A stretch of DNA of 64,000 nt. It comes from an archaeon. Lineage in GTDB: Archaea; Thermoproteota; Nitrososphaeria; Nitrososphaerales; Gagatemarchaeaceae. Below are positions 39,707 through 47,769 of this stretch, one piece after another. The position numbers and the translations under genes were made by a program. The DNA lies in the NCBI GenBank assembly GCA_021848045.1, contig JAJZNC010000046.1, positions 62,001 to 126,000 of the forward strand. Direction: 5' to 3'. Numbering within the stretch: the stretch's first letter is position 1; every line of letters starts with the position of its first letter. Below the pieces are notes generated by a model, which did not search any database, was not told the origin of the DNA, and worked only from the letters and a program-made list of their open reading frames with translations.

Positions 39707-40114
39707 TCAGAATATTCTCTTTACTTCGGGCAATTTATCAAAATCCATGTCATTCGAGTATATTTCCGAAATCTTCATTCTCTTCATTTGCGCCCCTATG
39801 ACTAGGTCATCCCATTCACGCCAGTCAAAGCTGTATTTGGCTTGCATGTCTCTCGCTTCCTCGAAGTCTAGAATCGAAGTCTCAATCTTTTCCAACGACG
39901 TGAGCTTCTTCAGCAAAGACAGGCACACTGGTATCACAGATTGCCTCCTCTTCCACTTCAAGTAGCCACAAACTTGAGTTACCACCAGCGTGGAGGTTGC
40001 CGCAAGCTCCCCTCGCTCGATTGAGCTTAGTATTTCGGTCGCTCTCTTCCCGTAATTGGGGTCACCCGCGAAATGATAGACGAAGACATTCGAGTCAACA
40101 AAACGTGCTGTCAT
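39707..40114 (-). CDS. vapC: VapC-type PIN-domain toxin
   Basis: The 135-residue protein has the PIN fold acidic residues: FVDSNVFVYH at the start, E in the middle helices, DWREWDDLVIGAQMKR and the last YSNDMDFDKL. VapC toxins are Mg-dependent RNases that cut tRNA or rRNA. The ATG overlaps the antitoxin stop by 4 nt. Base composition is much less G+C-rich than the surrounding backbone, consistent with transfer. Confidence 0.92.
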   Translation of the reverse strand: MTARFVDSNVFVYHFAGDPNYGKRATEILSSIERGELAATSTLVVTQVCGYLKWKRRQSVIPVCLSLLKKLTSLEKIETSILDFEEARDMQAKYSFDWREWDDLVIGAQMKRMKISEIYSNDMDFDKLPEVKRIF

Positions 40115-40329
40115 TCTTTTCCTGGGGCCTCCTCAATGTCTTCCAGATTCACTTTGCCTATTTTCGCGATGCCCTCTGTTGATTTCACTGAAACTCTTTC
40201 CTTCGGCTTGAGGAGAATAGCCTGCCCGGAGAGTTCTACGTAGAACGAGTCCCCCTCTTTGATTCCCAATGTCCTTCGGATTTTCTCAGGAAGTGTTATG
40301 CGCCCCTTGTCGCGGACCTTTGATTCCAT
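40111..40329 (-). CDS. vapB: AbrB-type (SpoVT/MazE-like) antitoxin
   Basis: The 72-residue protein reads MESKVRDKGRITLPEKIRRTLGIKEGDSFYVELSGQAILLKP, a swapped-hairpin AbrB DNA-binding domain, followed by a tail that would wrap the toxin. I chose ATG 40329, because the TATA element (plus-strand TACGATATATAGG, 40359-40371) falls inside the longer track ORF. It should neutralise the PIN toxin encoded next to it and repress the pair. Confidence 0.9.
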   Translation of the reverse strand: MESKVRDKGRITLPEKIRRTLGIKEGDSFYVELSGQAILLKPKERVSVKSTEGIAKIGKVNLEDIEEAPGKE

Positions 40330-40397
40330 TCTATACGCCCACTTTAAAGTGGGAATATGTACGATATATAGGTTGCGGCGGTCTATGCCAACAATGG

Positions 40398-40432
40398 ATG
40401 CGGGGCGAACATCGCACTTTAGGTTCAAATCG
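40398..40432 (+). repeat. tRNA-Leu flank repeat, copy 2 (partial)
   Basis: ATGCGGGGCGAACATCGCAC followed by TTTAGGTTCAAATCG resembles copies 1 and 3 without the upstream part. It lies just upstream of the vapBC promoter. Confidence 0.55.
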
Positions 40433-40517
40433 GGCGGGGTTCATGCCTAATTGGGCTCGTCCCGCTGGTGCCCCTGAGCGATATACTTGGAGCTTCCCTC
40501 CAAGGGCGTCAAGCATC

Positions 40518-41165
40518 TCAAGCGGAGCAACCGATGATGTCGAACGGTGTGATACGATTGAGGACTTGAAACTGCCAATTCTCTTGCGAGATCAACCATC
40601 TGGCACTGGCCGTGGAGTAGGTGTATGCGTCCTGAGCGGATACTGTAGCTGTGACGTTACCGATGGAGTTCCGGAACAAGATTCCAAACGTCGAATTCAC
40701 TTCAGCCGAACCGTCTGTCACGACAGTCTTCACGGGAGGCTGGGTCACGTTCGAAATGGATATCGCCTGAAATCCAGAGAACCGTGTAGTATCTCCAAAG
40801 ATTACACTCAGAAGGAGGGCGATTGTGGTTGAATTCGAGTATAATCCGCTCAAGCAATACAATCCGTCCCACGTCACGTTAGCGTTTGGCTGGTATTCCG
40901 AAACTATTGCAGATACATTTCGGGAGGTAAAAATAACCAAGTGTTGGTCGAAGGCGGCATCCACCATCCCCACGATATCAAAGGAAGGCGAAGCCGTGGT
41001 TAGTGAAGTAAGTGTTCGTGTCGAAGTCGAGGTTGAGACGACCGTCACTGCCTTGGACTCCCCTGATTCCGAGACGAACACAAGAAGAAGCGCGGCGACC
41101 AGAATAATTATGACAATGGATAGTGCGATAATGGGTCTTTCCGATTGCCGCCCCCTTGGAATCAT
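40518..41165 (-). CDS. Membrane-anchored exported protein, unknown function
   Basis: Start ATG 41165 is ~31 nt from a GTATTTAGC TATA element; the track start lies upstream of it. The 215-residue protein has a basic N terminus, one hydrophobic segment (PIIALSIVIIILVAALLLVFV), a Ser/Thr linker (STSTSTRTLTSLTT) and an external domain with several N-x-S/T sites that looks like an NTF2/SnoaL-type fold (FDIVGMVDAAFDQHLVIFTSRNVSAIVSEYQPNANVTWDGL). Island gene, function unknown. Confidence 0.65.
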   Translation of the reverse strand: MIPRGRQSERPIIALSIVIIILVAALLLVFVSESGESKAVTVVSTSTSTRTLTSLTTASPSFDIVGMVDAAFDQHLVIFTSRNVSAIVSEYQPNANVTWDGLYCLSGLYSNSTTIALLLSVIFGDTTRFSGFQAISISNVTQPPVKTVVTDGSAEVNSTFGILFRNSIGNVTATVSAQDAYTYSTASARWLISQENWQFQVLNRITPFDIIGCSA

Positions 41166-41228
41166 TTTCGCTGTCTTTGGTGGCTCGCTCGCTAAATACC
41201 CTCGCAGGAGCATAACATCCGTATGAAG

Positions 41229-41920
41229 CTAGGGGAAAAACGCGAGATGCTCGTGGGTTGACCTTGAACGTCTGCGTCTAATTAATTGTCGGAGAAACCC
41301 AAGGTTAGCGAAATCTGTGGATATGGAAGGGAATAAGTCGCGCTCACGAGAACGCATTGTCCAGGATAGGACCGCTGGATTGCCCAATGTGCCGTAGAGT
41401 GCGTAGTATCCCCAAGTATCCGCCTGACTCATGTTGGGAGAGAAGAAGAACTCGTTTGTATAAGGCGAGCCGGTGAGAGTGGAGTGTCCCGTGTTGGTTA
41501 GGGCGGGCACAACGGAGTTGCCAATTCGAGGGTTGCGGTAATGCGCATCGAGCTTGAAAGGACCCGTGCCAGCCGAGCCGCTCGTATAGCCCACGAACGA
41601 AGAGTCAGATACGATGGTGGCGTAGTCGAATGGGGCATGATTTCCGACCACTTGGAAGTGGAGGATTGTCGTTTGCCCACACAATCCTGGCACTCGATTG
41701 TGTATAGGCCTGGGGAGAAGGGTCGGAAGACGTCTCCCTTGTCGTAAGTCCAATAGCCACAATATGTCATTCTTGCGGCAGCGGCAGCCGGGAAGCCCCG
41801 GTCTGAGAGATAGTTGCTCGTCGGCGCCAAAGACCAGGAGTTGGGGGATCCAGGACACCAATTGACGACTTCTTGGCTAGAGCTGATGAGGCCAAGTGAT
41901 TCTCCTTGGGACGCCCCTTG
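41229..41920 (-). pseudogene. Frameshifted remnant of an exported protein gene
   Basis: Two minus frames together read as one protein. The first has WCPGSPNSWSLAPTSNYLSD and, further on, PFSPGLYTIECQDCVG (41.7-41.9 kb). After a shift near 41685 the other continues TTILHFQVVGNHAPFDYATI and then TGHSTLTGSPYTNEFFFSPN. The join falls inside a plausible beta strand, and neither frame alone makes a sensible protein. It may be a natural pseudogene or a sequencing error. The N-terminal signal segment is not identifiable. Confidence 0.55.
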
Positions 41921-42078
41921 TCAAGTGGAGTTCTGCCGGAGTCGTCGCTTCGTAACCGACCGCATTTCATCTTAAGGCTAACGTTATGAGAGCGTGCCGG
42001 GCTTATGCCAGGGCAAGGTAGGGTCCTTGGGTGGCATTTGTATCGAGCCACATCGAGAAAGGACATTATGCGGTTCCT

Positions 42079-42182
42079 GAGCACCATGCCTTAGGTTCAA
42101 ATCCCAACAGGTTTTGCGAATTCCTGACCATCTCATGCGAAAAGTATGCGGGGGGTGAGCATCGCACTTTAGGTTCAAATCG
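42079..42182 (+). repeat. tRNA-Leu flank repeat, copy 3 (longest)
   Basis: This ~104-nt copy begins GAGCACCATGCCTTAGGTTC and continues like the sequence flanking the real tRNA (43607-43688): AAATCCCAACRGGT, TTCCTRACC, then ATGCGGGGGGTG. It then repeats into GCACTTTAGGTTCAAATCG, so the unit is partly tandem. Confidence 0.65.
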
Positions 42183-42265
42183 CAAACAAACACCTCAGCG
42201 TCTTCTTGTGGAGCCATCGCGCGTCATGAAAGCCCGGTGTGCTAAGGTTGGCTCTTGAAAGGGAT

Positions 42266-42276
42266 GAATAGGTTTT
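42266..42276 (+). promoter_or_regulatory. TATA box of the exported-protein gene at 42304
   Basis: TAGGTTTTAGG lies ~30 nt before the GTG start. A matching GCGAATAGGTT occurs before the broken gene at 43167, suggesting related promoters. Confidence 0.4.
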
Positions 42277-42303
42277 AGGCTGAGCGTAGCGTTTTCCGGA
42301 GTC

Positions 42304-43059
42304 GTGGAAAAGAAAAGCACAGTCCTTGCTATTCTCCTCATCCTCACTGTCGTCTTTGCTTCGCTCTCTCTGGTGGAATACACAATGTTCGGGACTGGAA
42401 GGACGACAATTAGCACAGTGGTTAGAACAACAACCACCACAGTCGAAGTAACACAAACTCCGTCTTCCTCGTCTTTGTCTCTGTCCGCCGAGTGTCTTCT
42501 CCCAGTGGGGGCCGGAGCCAACGTTATGAGGTCGGGGGACAAGAACATAACGGGAGTCACAGCGACCTTATCTTCTGGTCAGACGATGTTCTTTCCCCAG
42601 AACCAGTGCCCACAACCCGTGTCGAACCAGACCTTTGCATATTCGACGGGTTTCGGGCAAAAGATAGCCACTAACTACTATCAGCTCGCCCTTTCCGCGG
42701 TCTCGAACCCGAGGTTCGTCTCTCTGGAGAACGGGACGACCTTCCTCTTCTCGCAGCCTGAGTCGATGTCTCTCTCGACCACCTCAAACGGGAACGGTGT
42801 CTACGGGAGTTTCAATGGGTCCTACCAATACTCCTTCTCCGTCTTCTTCTTCCATTACACGAACGCGTTCCTTCCATACATAGGTTGCGAACACTTCAAT
42901 GCCACTGCGGGAATAGAGGTAGACTTTTTCGCGCCTTACTACCAGCAATACTCCAATGGCGTGCCAACGCAAGGGAATTGGAATCTCACAAACCCCTCCG
43001 TCCACGCGCTTTCATCGAACGTGATAGCCAGCGAAGTGGACTCCTGCGCGATTACGTAG
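42304..43059 (+). CDS. Membrane-anchored exported protein, unknown function
   Basis: The 251-residue protein has an N-terminal membrane anchor (STVLAILLILTVVFASLSLVEY), a Thr-rich linker (TTISTVVRTTTTTVEVT) and an extracellular domain with at least six N-x-S/T sites and four cysteines. No enzymatic motif is visible. GTG start, leaderless promoter. Lower G+C than backbone. It may be a surface protein brought in by the island. Confidence 0.65.
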   Translation: MEKKSTVLAILLILTVVFASLSLVEYTMFGTGRTTISTVVRTTTTTVEVTQTPSSSSLSLSAECLLPVGAGANVMRSGDKNITGVTATLSSGQTMFFPQNQCPQPVSNQTFAYSTGFGQKIATNYYQLALSAVSNPRFVSLENGTTFLFSQPESMSLSTTSNGNGVYGSFNGSYQYSFSVFFFHYTNAFLPYIGCEHFNATAGIEVDFFAPYYQQYSNGVPTQGNWNLTNPSVHALSSNVIASEVDSCAIT

Positions 43060-43166
43060 GCCCTTCTACCACGCGCTTTGAAACGTGCCCGTTAACCAGG
43101 CGGAGATGAAATAGAACCAAACTTGGGGACGCCTTCTAAAGTCGGCCCTTACGAAGAGCGAATAGG

Positions 43167-43440
43167 TTGAACCTCTGGACGCTGAGATTTGCTTCAATCG
43201 TGGGCATCATCCTTGGCGTTGTCGGTATCTTCAGGCTCCTTGTGTGGGTGGACTCCTATGCTTGTCTCACGATGACCGCGCGACAAACATCATCCCGGCC
43301 CGCCGAGTTGGGGGTTTGACCTCAGCCCTACGCGCTGGAGTCTCTCATCGCGCTCGTCGTCTTGACAATTGTCTCTTGCGTCGGGCTATACTACTCGTTT
43401 GTCAGGTCGAGAACGACCACGCGCAATGAAATGCCCCCCG
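43167..43440 (+). pseudogene. Frameshifted two-helix membrane protein remnant
   Basis: From TTG 43167 a frame reads LNLWTLRFASIVGIILGVVG and stops at 43317. A second frame then gives SLIALVVLTIVSCVGLYYSF. The two hydrophobic segments probably belonged to one small membrane protein split by a frameshift near 43320. Low-confidence call, based on reading frames only. Confidence 0.35.
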
Positions 43441-43606
43441 TTCGAAATACGCCGATTAGCATTCAGTTCAAGGCCAAAACTCACACAAGGTTGAGTCGAT
43501 ATGCGAGAAGAGGCTCTGAACGCGAAAGCATCGGAGTTTTCTCAAGGCCAAGTAATGTCTCACGTGTACGACTCTCTCGCCAAAGGGTCAGTAGGATGCG
43601 GAGTCT

Positions 43607-43688
43607 GAGCACTGAACTTTAGGTTCAAATCCCAACGGGTAGTGTGACTTTTCCTACCGTTTCAAGTGAAAATCATGCGGGGGGTGGG
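43607..43688 (+). repeat. tRNA-Leu flank repeat, copy 4 (the native tRNA junction)
   Basis: This runs from GAGCACTGAACTTTAGGTTC through the flank into the acceptor and T-stem of the tRNA-Leu gene (ATGCGGGGGGTGGG). It is the reference for the other copies; its right part is functional tRNA sequence. Confidence 0.6.
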
Positions 43689-43798
43689 ATTTGAACCCAC
43701 GAACCCCAAAGGGATGGGATCTCCTCCCCGGTTCTCCGGCCTTAAGTCCCACGTCTTCAACACCAGAGGTGCTTTTGACCGGGCTCAACAACCCCCGC
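43676..43798 (-). tRNA. tRNA-Leu (UAA) with two candidate introns
   Basis: The minus strand folds as a type II tRNA: acceptor GCGGGGG/CCCCCGC with discriminator A, T-arm GTGGG-TTCAAAT-CCCAC, variable arm TCCCTTTGGGGTTC, anticodon stem TGGGA/TCCCA and loop CTTAAG-A with anticodon UAA. A 20-nt insert (43721-43740) separates loop bases 37 and 38, the canonical intron site. A further 18-nt insert (about 43756-43773) interrupts the D-arm between GGTCAAA and GAC. Without both, an 85-nt tRNA-Leu results. CCA is not encoded. It marks the right end of the island. Confidence 0.88.
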
Positions 43799-43846
43799 GT
43801 TTCACAGGTCCGGAGCCAACCTCAAAAAGCGTTTCCGACCCCTCGC

Positions 43847-45538
43847 TCAGGAGGCCATCTTGAGGATGCCCCTAAGGGACATCGCGTTCGCGACGTCCGA
43901 GGGCTCCAGCCAGGCCCTCCTCGCAACCGATATCCCGAACCTGACGTTCTCCAGCTCCCCCACCGAGTGCGCGTCCGAGTCGACCGAGAGCTTCACCCCC
44001 TCGTCCCTGGCGCGCCTCGACCAGACGTCGTCGAGGTCCAGCCTGGTTGGGGACCCGTCGATCTCGAGGATCTTTCCGTTGTCCTTCGCTGCCCTGATCA
44101 CCTTCGGGAGGTCTAGGGCGTGCCCCTCCCTCCGCCCCAGGAGGCGGTTGGTCGGATGGTAGAGTATGTCCACGCCGGGGTGGTTGAGCACCTTGAGCGC
44201 CCTCTCCGTGAGCTTCTCCGGGGTCTGGCGGTGCCCCTGGTGTATCGAAGCCCCCACGATGTCGAACCTGTCGAAGAACTCGCGTGAGAAATCGAGGCTC
44301 CCGTCCGCCCTCACCTCGGCCTCGACCCCTTTGAGTATCCTGAATGGCTTGAGCCTCTCGTTCAGCTCGTCCACGAGCCTCCACTGCCTCTCGAACCTCT
44401 CCTCGGTCAGGCCGTTCGCGACGCCCACGGAGACCGAGTGGTCGGTTATCGCTACGTATTCGTACCCGCGCGCCTTGGCCGCGGCCACCATCCTCTCCAG
44501 GTCCTCCTTCCCGTCGCTCCACACGCTGTGCATGTGGAGGTCGCCCCTCAGGTCGCCCTCCCTCACCAGGTGGGGCAGCTTCCCCTCCCTGGCCGCCTCT
44601 ATCTCCCCCCTCGCCTCCCGCAGCTCTGGCGGGATGTACTCCAGACCCAGCTTCGCGTAGACCTCCTGCTCAGTCCTCCCCGCGAGGAGCCGCGACGCCT
44701 TGGGGTCCATGAGGCCGTACTCGTTGAGCTTCCATCCCCTGTCGATCGCGAGCGAGCGGAGCTCTATGTTGTGCTGCTTCGACCCTGTGAAATACAGCAG
44801 CGCCGCCCCGTACTCCGCGTCCTTGACCACCCTCAGGTCGACCTGGGTGCCGGTCTTGAGGAAGGCGCTGACCTTGGTCGGCCCTCTCTCGCTCACCCTG
44901 TCCACGAGCGGATAGTTCGCGAAGACTCCCGCAGCCTTCGGGTCTGTCGTGAGGAGGTCGATGTCCCCGACCGTGGGGCTTCCCCTCCTCAGGCTGCCGG
45001 CGGGCTGGACGTCGATCCCCCTCTCGCCGAAGTAGGCAACGAGCTGTGCCCCGAGGTAGAACGCCTCCACGAGGAGCATCCTCGACGACCCTGTCTTCAT
45101 CTTCTGCAGGTCCTCGGCGATCCTCTTCGAGACGACCTGACCCACCGCCTCGGCGAGCCTCCCGGACGAGGAAGCCTCCTTGAGCGCCTGGAGGCTCCTT
45201 ATCCCGTACCGGGTCGACAGCTTGTAGGCCGTCTTCGGCCCGACCCCCGGGACCCTCATGAGCTCCATCGAGCCGGCCGGGACCTTCTTCTCGAGCTCCT
45301 CCATCATCCCGAGCCTCCCGGTGCTCAGGTACTCGTCGATCTTCTTCGCTATCCCCGAACCGATGTACTTCACGTCCTCGAGCCCTCCCCGCTTCCAGAC
45401 CTCCTCGATGTCCTCCTCCAGGTTCCGCACGCTCGTAGACGCCCTCCTGTAGGCGATCACCTTGAACCTGTCTTCGCCCGCCGCCTCGGAGAGCCGGGAG
45501 AGCCTCTCGAGGAGCTCTGCTACCTCGTAGTTCTTCAC
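43847..45538 (-). CDS. polX: PolX-type DNA polymerase with PHP phosphoesterase domain
   Basis: The 563-residue protein has an N-terminal helix-hairpin-helix 8-kDa domain (to ~110, with VPGVGPKTAYKL), the family X nucleotidyltransferase with GDIDLL (D192, D194) and QVDLRVV, and from ~333 a PHP domain starting DLHMHSVWSDGKEDLE with ITDHS, HQGH and DSDAHS histidines/aspartates. It would fill short gaps in base excision repair and has an associated 3'-5' exonuclease or phosphoesterase. GTG start, 4 nt after the M24 peptidase gene. Confidence 0.94.
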   Translation of the reverse strand: MKNYEVAELLERLSRLSEAAGEDRFKVIAYRRASTSVRNLEEDIEEVWKRGGLEDVKYIGSGIAKKIDEYLSTGRLGMMEELEKKVPAGSMELMRVPGVGPKTAYKLSTRYGIRSLQALKEASSSGRLAEAVGQVVSKRIAEDLQKMKTGSSRMLLVEAFYLGAQLVAYFGERGIDVQPAGSLRRGSPTVGDIDLLTTDPKAAGVFANYPLVDRVSERGPTKVSAFLKTGTQVDLRVVKDAEYGAALLYFTGSKQHNIELRSLAIDRGWKLNEYGLMDPKASRLLAGRTEQEVYAKLGLEYIPPELREARGEIEAAREGKLPHLVREGDLRGDLHMHSVWSDGKEDLERMVAAAKARGYEYVAITDHSVSVGVANGLTEERFERQWRLVDELNERLKPFRILKGVEAEVRADGSLDFSREFFDRFDIVGASIHQGHRQTPEKLTERALKVLNHPGVDILYHPTNRLLGRREGHALDLPKVIRAAKDNGKILEIDGSPTRLDLDDVWSRRARDEGVKLSVDSDAHSVGELENVRFGISVARRAWLEPSDVANAMSLRGILKMAS

Positions 45539-45542
45539 GCCG

Positions 45543-46643
45543 CTAGCGCCACCACCCGTAGTCTTTGGGGACGCTGCTGGTGGTAACTACGGCGTGCCCG
45601 CGCTCCGATATCACCACGTCGTCCTCTATCCTCACCCCGAGCTTCCCCGGGATATACGCGCCTGGCTCCACCGTGAACGCCATCCCGGGCTTCAGGCGCT
45701 CGCGCCCCCCGGCAACTATGTACGGCGCCTCGTGCACCTCCAGCCCCAGCCCGTGCCCCGTCCTGTGGATGAAGTACGTGCCCAGCCCGTCCCTCGTGAG
45801 CGACCCCCTTGCCGCAGAGTCCACCTCTCCTGTCATCGCGCCCGACCTCGCTGCCGCGATCGCCTTCCTCTGAGCAGAGAGCACGCTCCGGTACGTCCTC
45901 TCGACCTCCGCCCCCCGACCCACCACGAACGTCCTGGTGATGTCCGCCGCGTATCCGCCGTAGCTGCTGACGACGTCCACCACCACGCTCTCGCCCCTTC
46001 TCACCTTCCTTTCCGAGGTCGCCGAGTGCGGGTCGGCAGCCCTGGGCCCCGACTGGACCGTGGGGTCCACCTCGTCCGCCCCACCCTCGAGGGCGGCCTC
46101 GCGTATCGAGAGCGCGACCTCCCTCTCGGTGGCGCCCTCTTTCAGCGTCTCTGGGACCCTCATGACGGCGCGCGACAATATGGCCGCCGACCTCTTGAGC
46201 AGCTCCACCTCCCCTGGCTCCTTCACCTCCCTCACCGACTGCAGTACCTCATCGGCGGGCTTGAGCATGAGCCCCTTGACGAGGAGGTGGTTGAGGAACG
46301 CGAACGGGACCCTCCCGTCGCACCCCCACTTCCCCTCCTTTCCAATCTCCGCAAGGACCTCCCTGAACGCGGCTGAGGGGCCCTGGTTGTCCGTCCAGGC
46401 ATGGACACTCATGGGGACCGAGTCTCTGAACGGTCCCGCCTCGAGCCTGGGCGCGAGTAGGTGGGCGCCCCCGTCGCGCCCGACGAAGAGCATGAAGGGG
46501 CGCTCGTATAGATGGGCCGCGACGCCTGTGTAATACGTGAGGTTCGGCCCCGGGGCGATCACCACCCCTCTGAGCCCCGCCGACCTTATGCCCTTCACAA
46601 GCCTCCCGATCCGAAGTCCTAGGGTGTGGGCTGGGTGCGCCAA
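45543..46643 (-). CDS. M24-family Xaa-Pro aminopeptidase/dipeptidase
   Basis: I start at TTG 46643; family homology begins just after (LGLRIGRLVKGIRSAGLRGVVIAPGPNLTYYTG), and the upstream part of the track ORF is unlike the family. The 366-residue protein has the pita-bread metal ligands in VVDVVSSYGGYAADITRTF (two Asp), RTGHGLGLEVHE (His), FTVEPGAYI (Glu) and GVRIEDDV (Glu). It would release N-terminal residues before proline or split X-Pro dipeptides. It is cotranscribed with polX and sits back to back with proline dehydrogenase, which may use the proline. Confidence 0.9.
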   Translation of the reverse strand: MAHPAHTLGLRIGRLVKGIRSAGLRGVVIAPGPNLTYYTGVAAHLYERPFMLFVGRDGGAHLLAPRLEAGPFRDSVPMSVHAWTDNQGPSAAFREVLAEIGKEGKWGCDGRVPFAFLNHLLVKGLMLKPADEVLQSVREVKEPGEVELLKRSAAILSRAVMRVPETLKEGATEREVALSIREAALEGGADEVDPTVQSGPRAADPHSATSERKVRRGESVVVDVVSSYGGYAADITRTFVVGRGAEVERTYRSVLSAQRKAIAAARSGAMTGEVDSAARGSLTRDGLGTYFIHRTGHGLGLEVHEAPYIVAGGRERLKPGMAFTVEPGAYIPGKLGVRIEDDVVISERGHAVVTTSSVPKDYGWWR

Positions 46644-46856
46644 TCTCGACTCTTTCCCTGCCTCCGCGTCACGATAAGAGGCTTGTGCGCGCCCCTCCCG
46701 CCACGCAGGTTCCCCTTCAAGGAGCCCCGCGATCGTCACGGGCGGGCCGAGCCCGGCCTGGGGTCTCTGCGCATCGAGCACGGCGGCGGGAGCGCCTGCC
46801 CCCTGGCCAGCCCGCGTCAAGTTCTTAGCCTCCGAGAAACCCGCGGCGAGGCAGCA

Positions 46857-47705
46857 TTGGGACTAGTGCAGAGCCTCACCTACCGTGCAGCCAAGCGGTG
46901 GATAGCGGGGAAGGACATGGACGCCGCCCTCGAAAGGGCAAAGGAGGCGAACGAGAAGGGGTTGGGGACGATACTGAACTACCTGGGGGAGGACGTCTCC
47001 GACCCGGCAGTCGCCGAGTCGCAGTTCGAGGAGTACGTGCGGCTCCAGCGCGCCCTGATAGGGAAGGGCGTCGACGGGTGCGTCTCGGTCAAGCTGACCC
47101 AGTTCGGGCTGGGGGTGGTCGAGGACGCCCACGTGGTCGACAAGGTGGCACTGCTCGCCGAGGAGGCGGGTCGGGCCGGACGGATGGTGTGGATCGACAT
47201 GGAGGGCTCGGCGGTGACAACGAGGACGCTCGCCGTCTACGGCAGGGTATTCGAGTCGCGCAAGAACGTGGGGGTGGCGCTCCAGGCATACCTGAGGCGG
47301 AGCGAGGACGACCTTCGGGCGCTGCTGGCGATGGGCGCGAAGGTGCGCCTCGTGAAGGGCGCCTACCGCGAGCCGCCGGACCTCGTCTTCCGCTCCCGAG
47401 ACGAGGTGACCAAGAACTACCTCAAGCTGATGAGGATGCTCTTCGAGGCGGGTAGCGGGTTCGCTGTCGCGACCCACGACTCGCGCCCCATCAGGGAGGC
47501 GGTCTCGCTAAGCAGGTCCATCCCGGGCGCCAGGTTCGAGTTCGAGATGCTCCGGGGGATAAGGGACGACCTCAAGCTCAAGCTCGCGGAGGAGGGTCAC
47601 CGCGTCGTGGACTACATGCCCTACGGCGAGGAGTGGTACCCCTACTCGGTGAGGAGGATCAAGGAGCACCCGAGCAACATCTTGCTCCTCTTGCGCTCCC
47701 TCTAG
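46857..47705 (+). CDS. Proline dehydrogenase
   Basis: The 282-residue monofunctional enzyme has the PRODH barrel: GTILNYLGEDVSDP near the N terminus, VSVKLTQFGLG, VWIDMEGSAVT, VRLVKGAYREP (with the active-site lysine) and YMPYGEEWYPYSVRRIKEHPSNI, where the two arginines bind proline. It oxidises proline to pyrroline-5-carboxylate with FAD, passing electrons to quinone. TTG 46857 is ~32 nt from a GTTCTTAGCC TATA-like element; the track ORF upstream of it is a shadow. No P5C dehydrogenase is nearby. Confidence 0.93.
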   Translation: MGLVQSLTYRAAKRWIAGKDMDAALERAKEANEKGLGTILNYLGEDVSDPAVAESQFEEYVRLQRALIGKGVDGCVSVKLTQFGLGVVEDAHVVDKVALLAEEAGRAGRMVWIDMEGSAVTTRTLAVYGRVFESRKNVGVALQAYLRRSEDDLRALLAMGAKVRLVKGAYREPPDLVFRSRDEVTKNYLKLMRMLFEAGSGFAVATHDSRPIREAVSLSRSIPGARFEFEMLRGIRDDLKLKLAEEGHRVVDYMPYGEEWYPYSVRRIKEHPSNILLLLRSL

Positions 47706-47769
47706 GCGCGCGTGGCTCGCTCAATCTTAATAAGGCCCAGGGCCCTTCGCAGGGACACCGCTGGAGAGG

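Larger units (their letters stand above)
39582..43798. mobile_element. Low-G+C genomic island next to tRNA-Leu
   Basis: From just after the aquaporin gene to the tRNA-Leu gene the sequence is visibly poorer in G+C than the backbone, carries a vapBC module, secreted unknown proteins and broken genes, and contains several copies of sequence that also flanks the tRNA 3' end. This is the usual picture of repeated integration and decay at a tRNA attachment site. No integrase gene is visible, so the element is either immobile or was mobilised in trans. The exact left edge is uncertain. Confidence 0.6.

Noticed and set aside
39582-43690. CRISPR array from the recurring repeats
   Set aside because: The copies are few, irregularly spaced (hundreds to thousands of nt) and degenerate, and there are no cas genes.
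43721-43773. Anticodon GUU or AAG for the tRNA at 43676-43798
   Set aside because: Alternative foldings using the CTCTGG/CCGGAG pairing leave a 33-nt variable region; only the TGGGA/TCCCA stem with UAA gives a normal type II tRNA.
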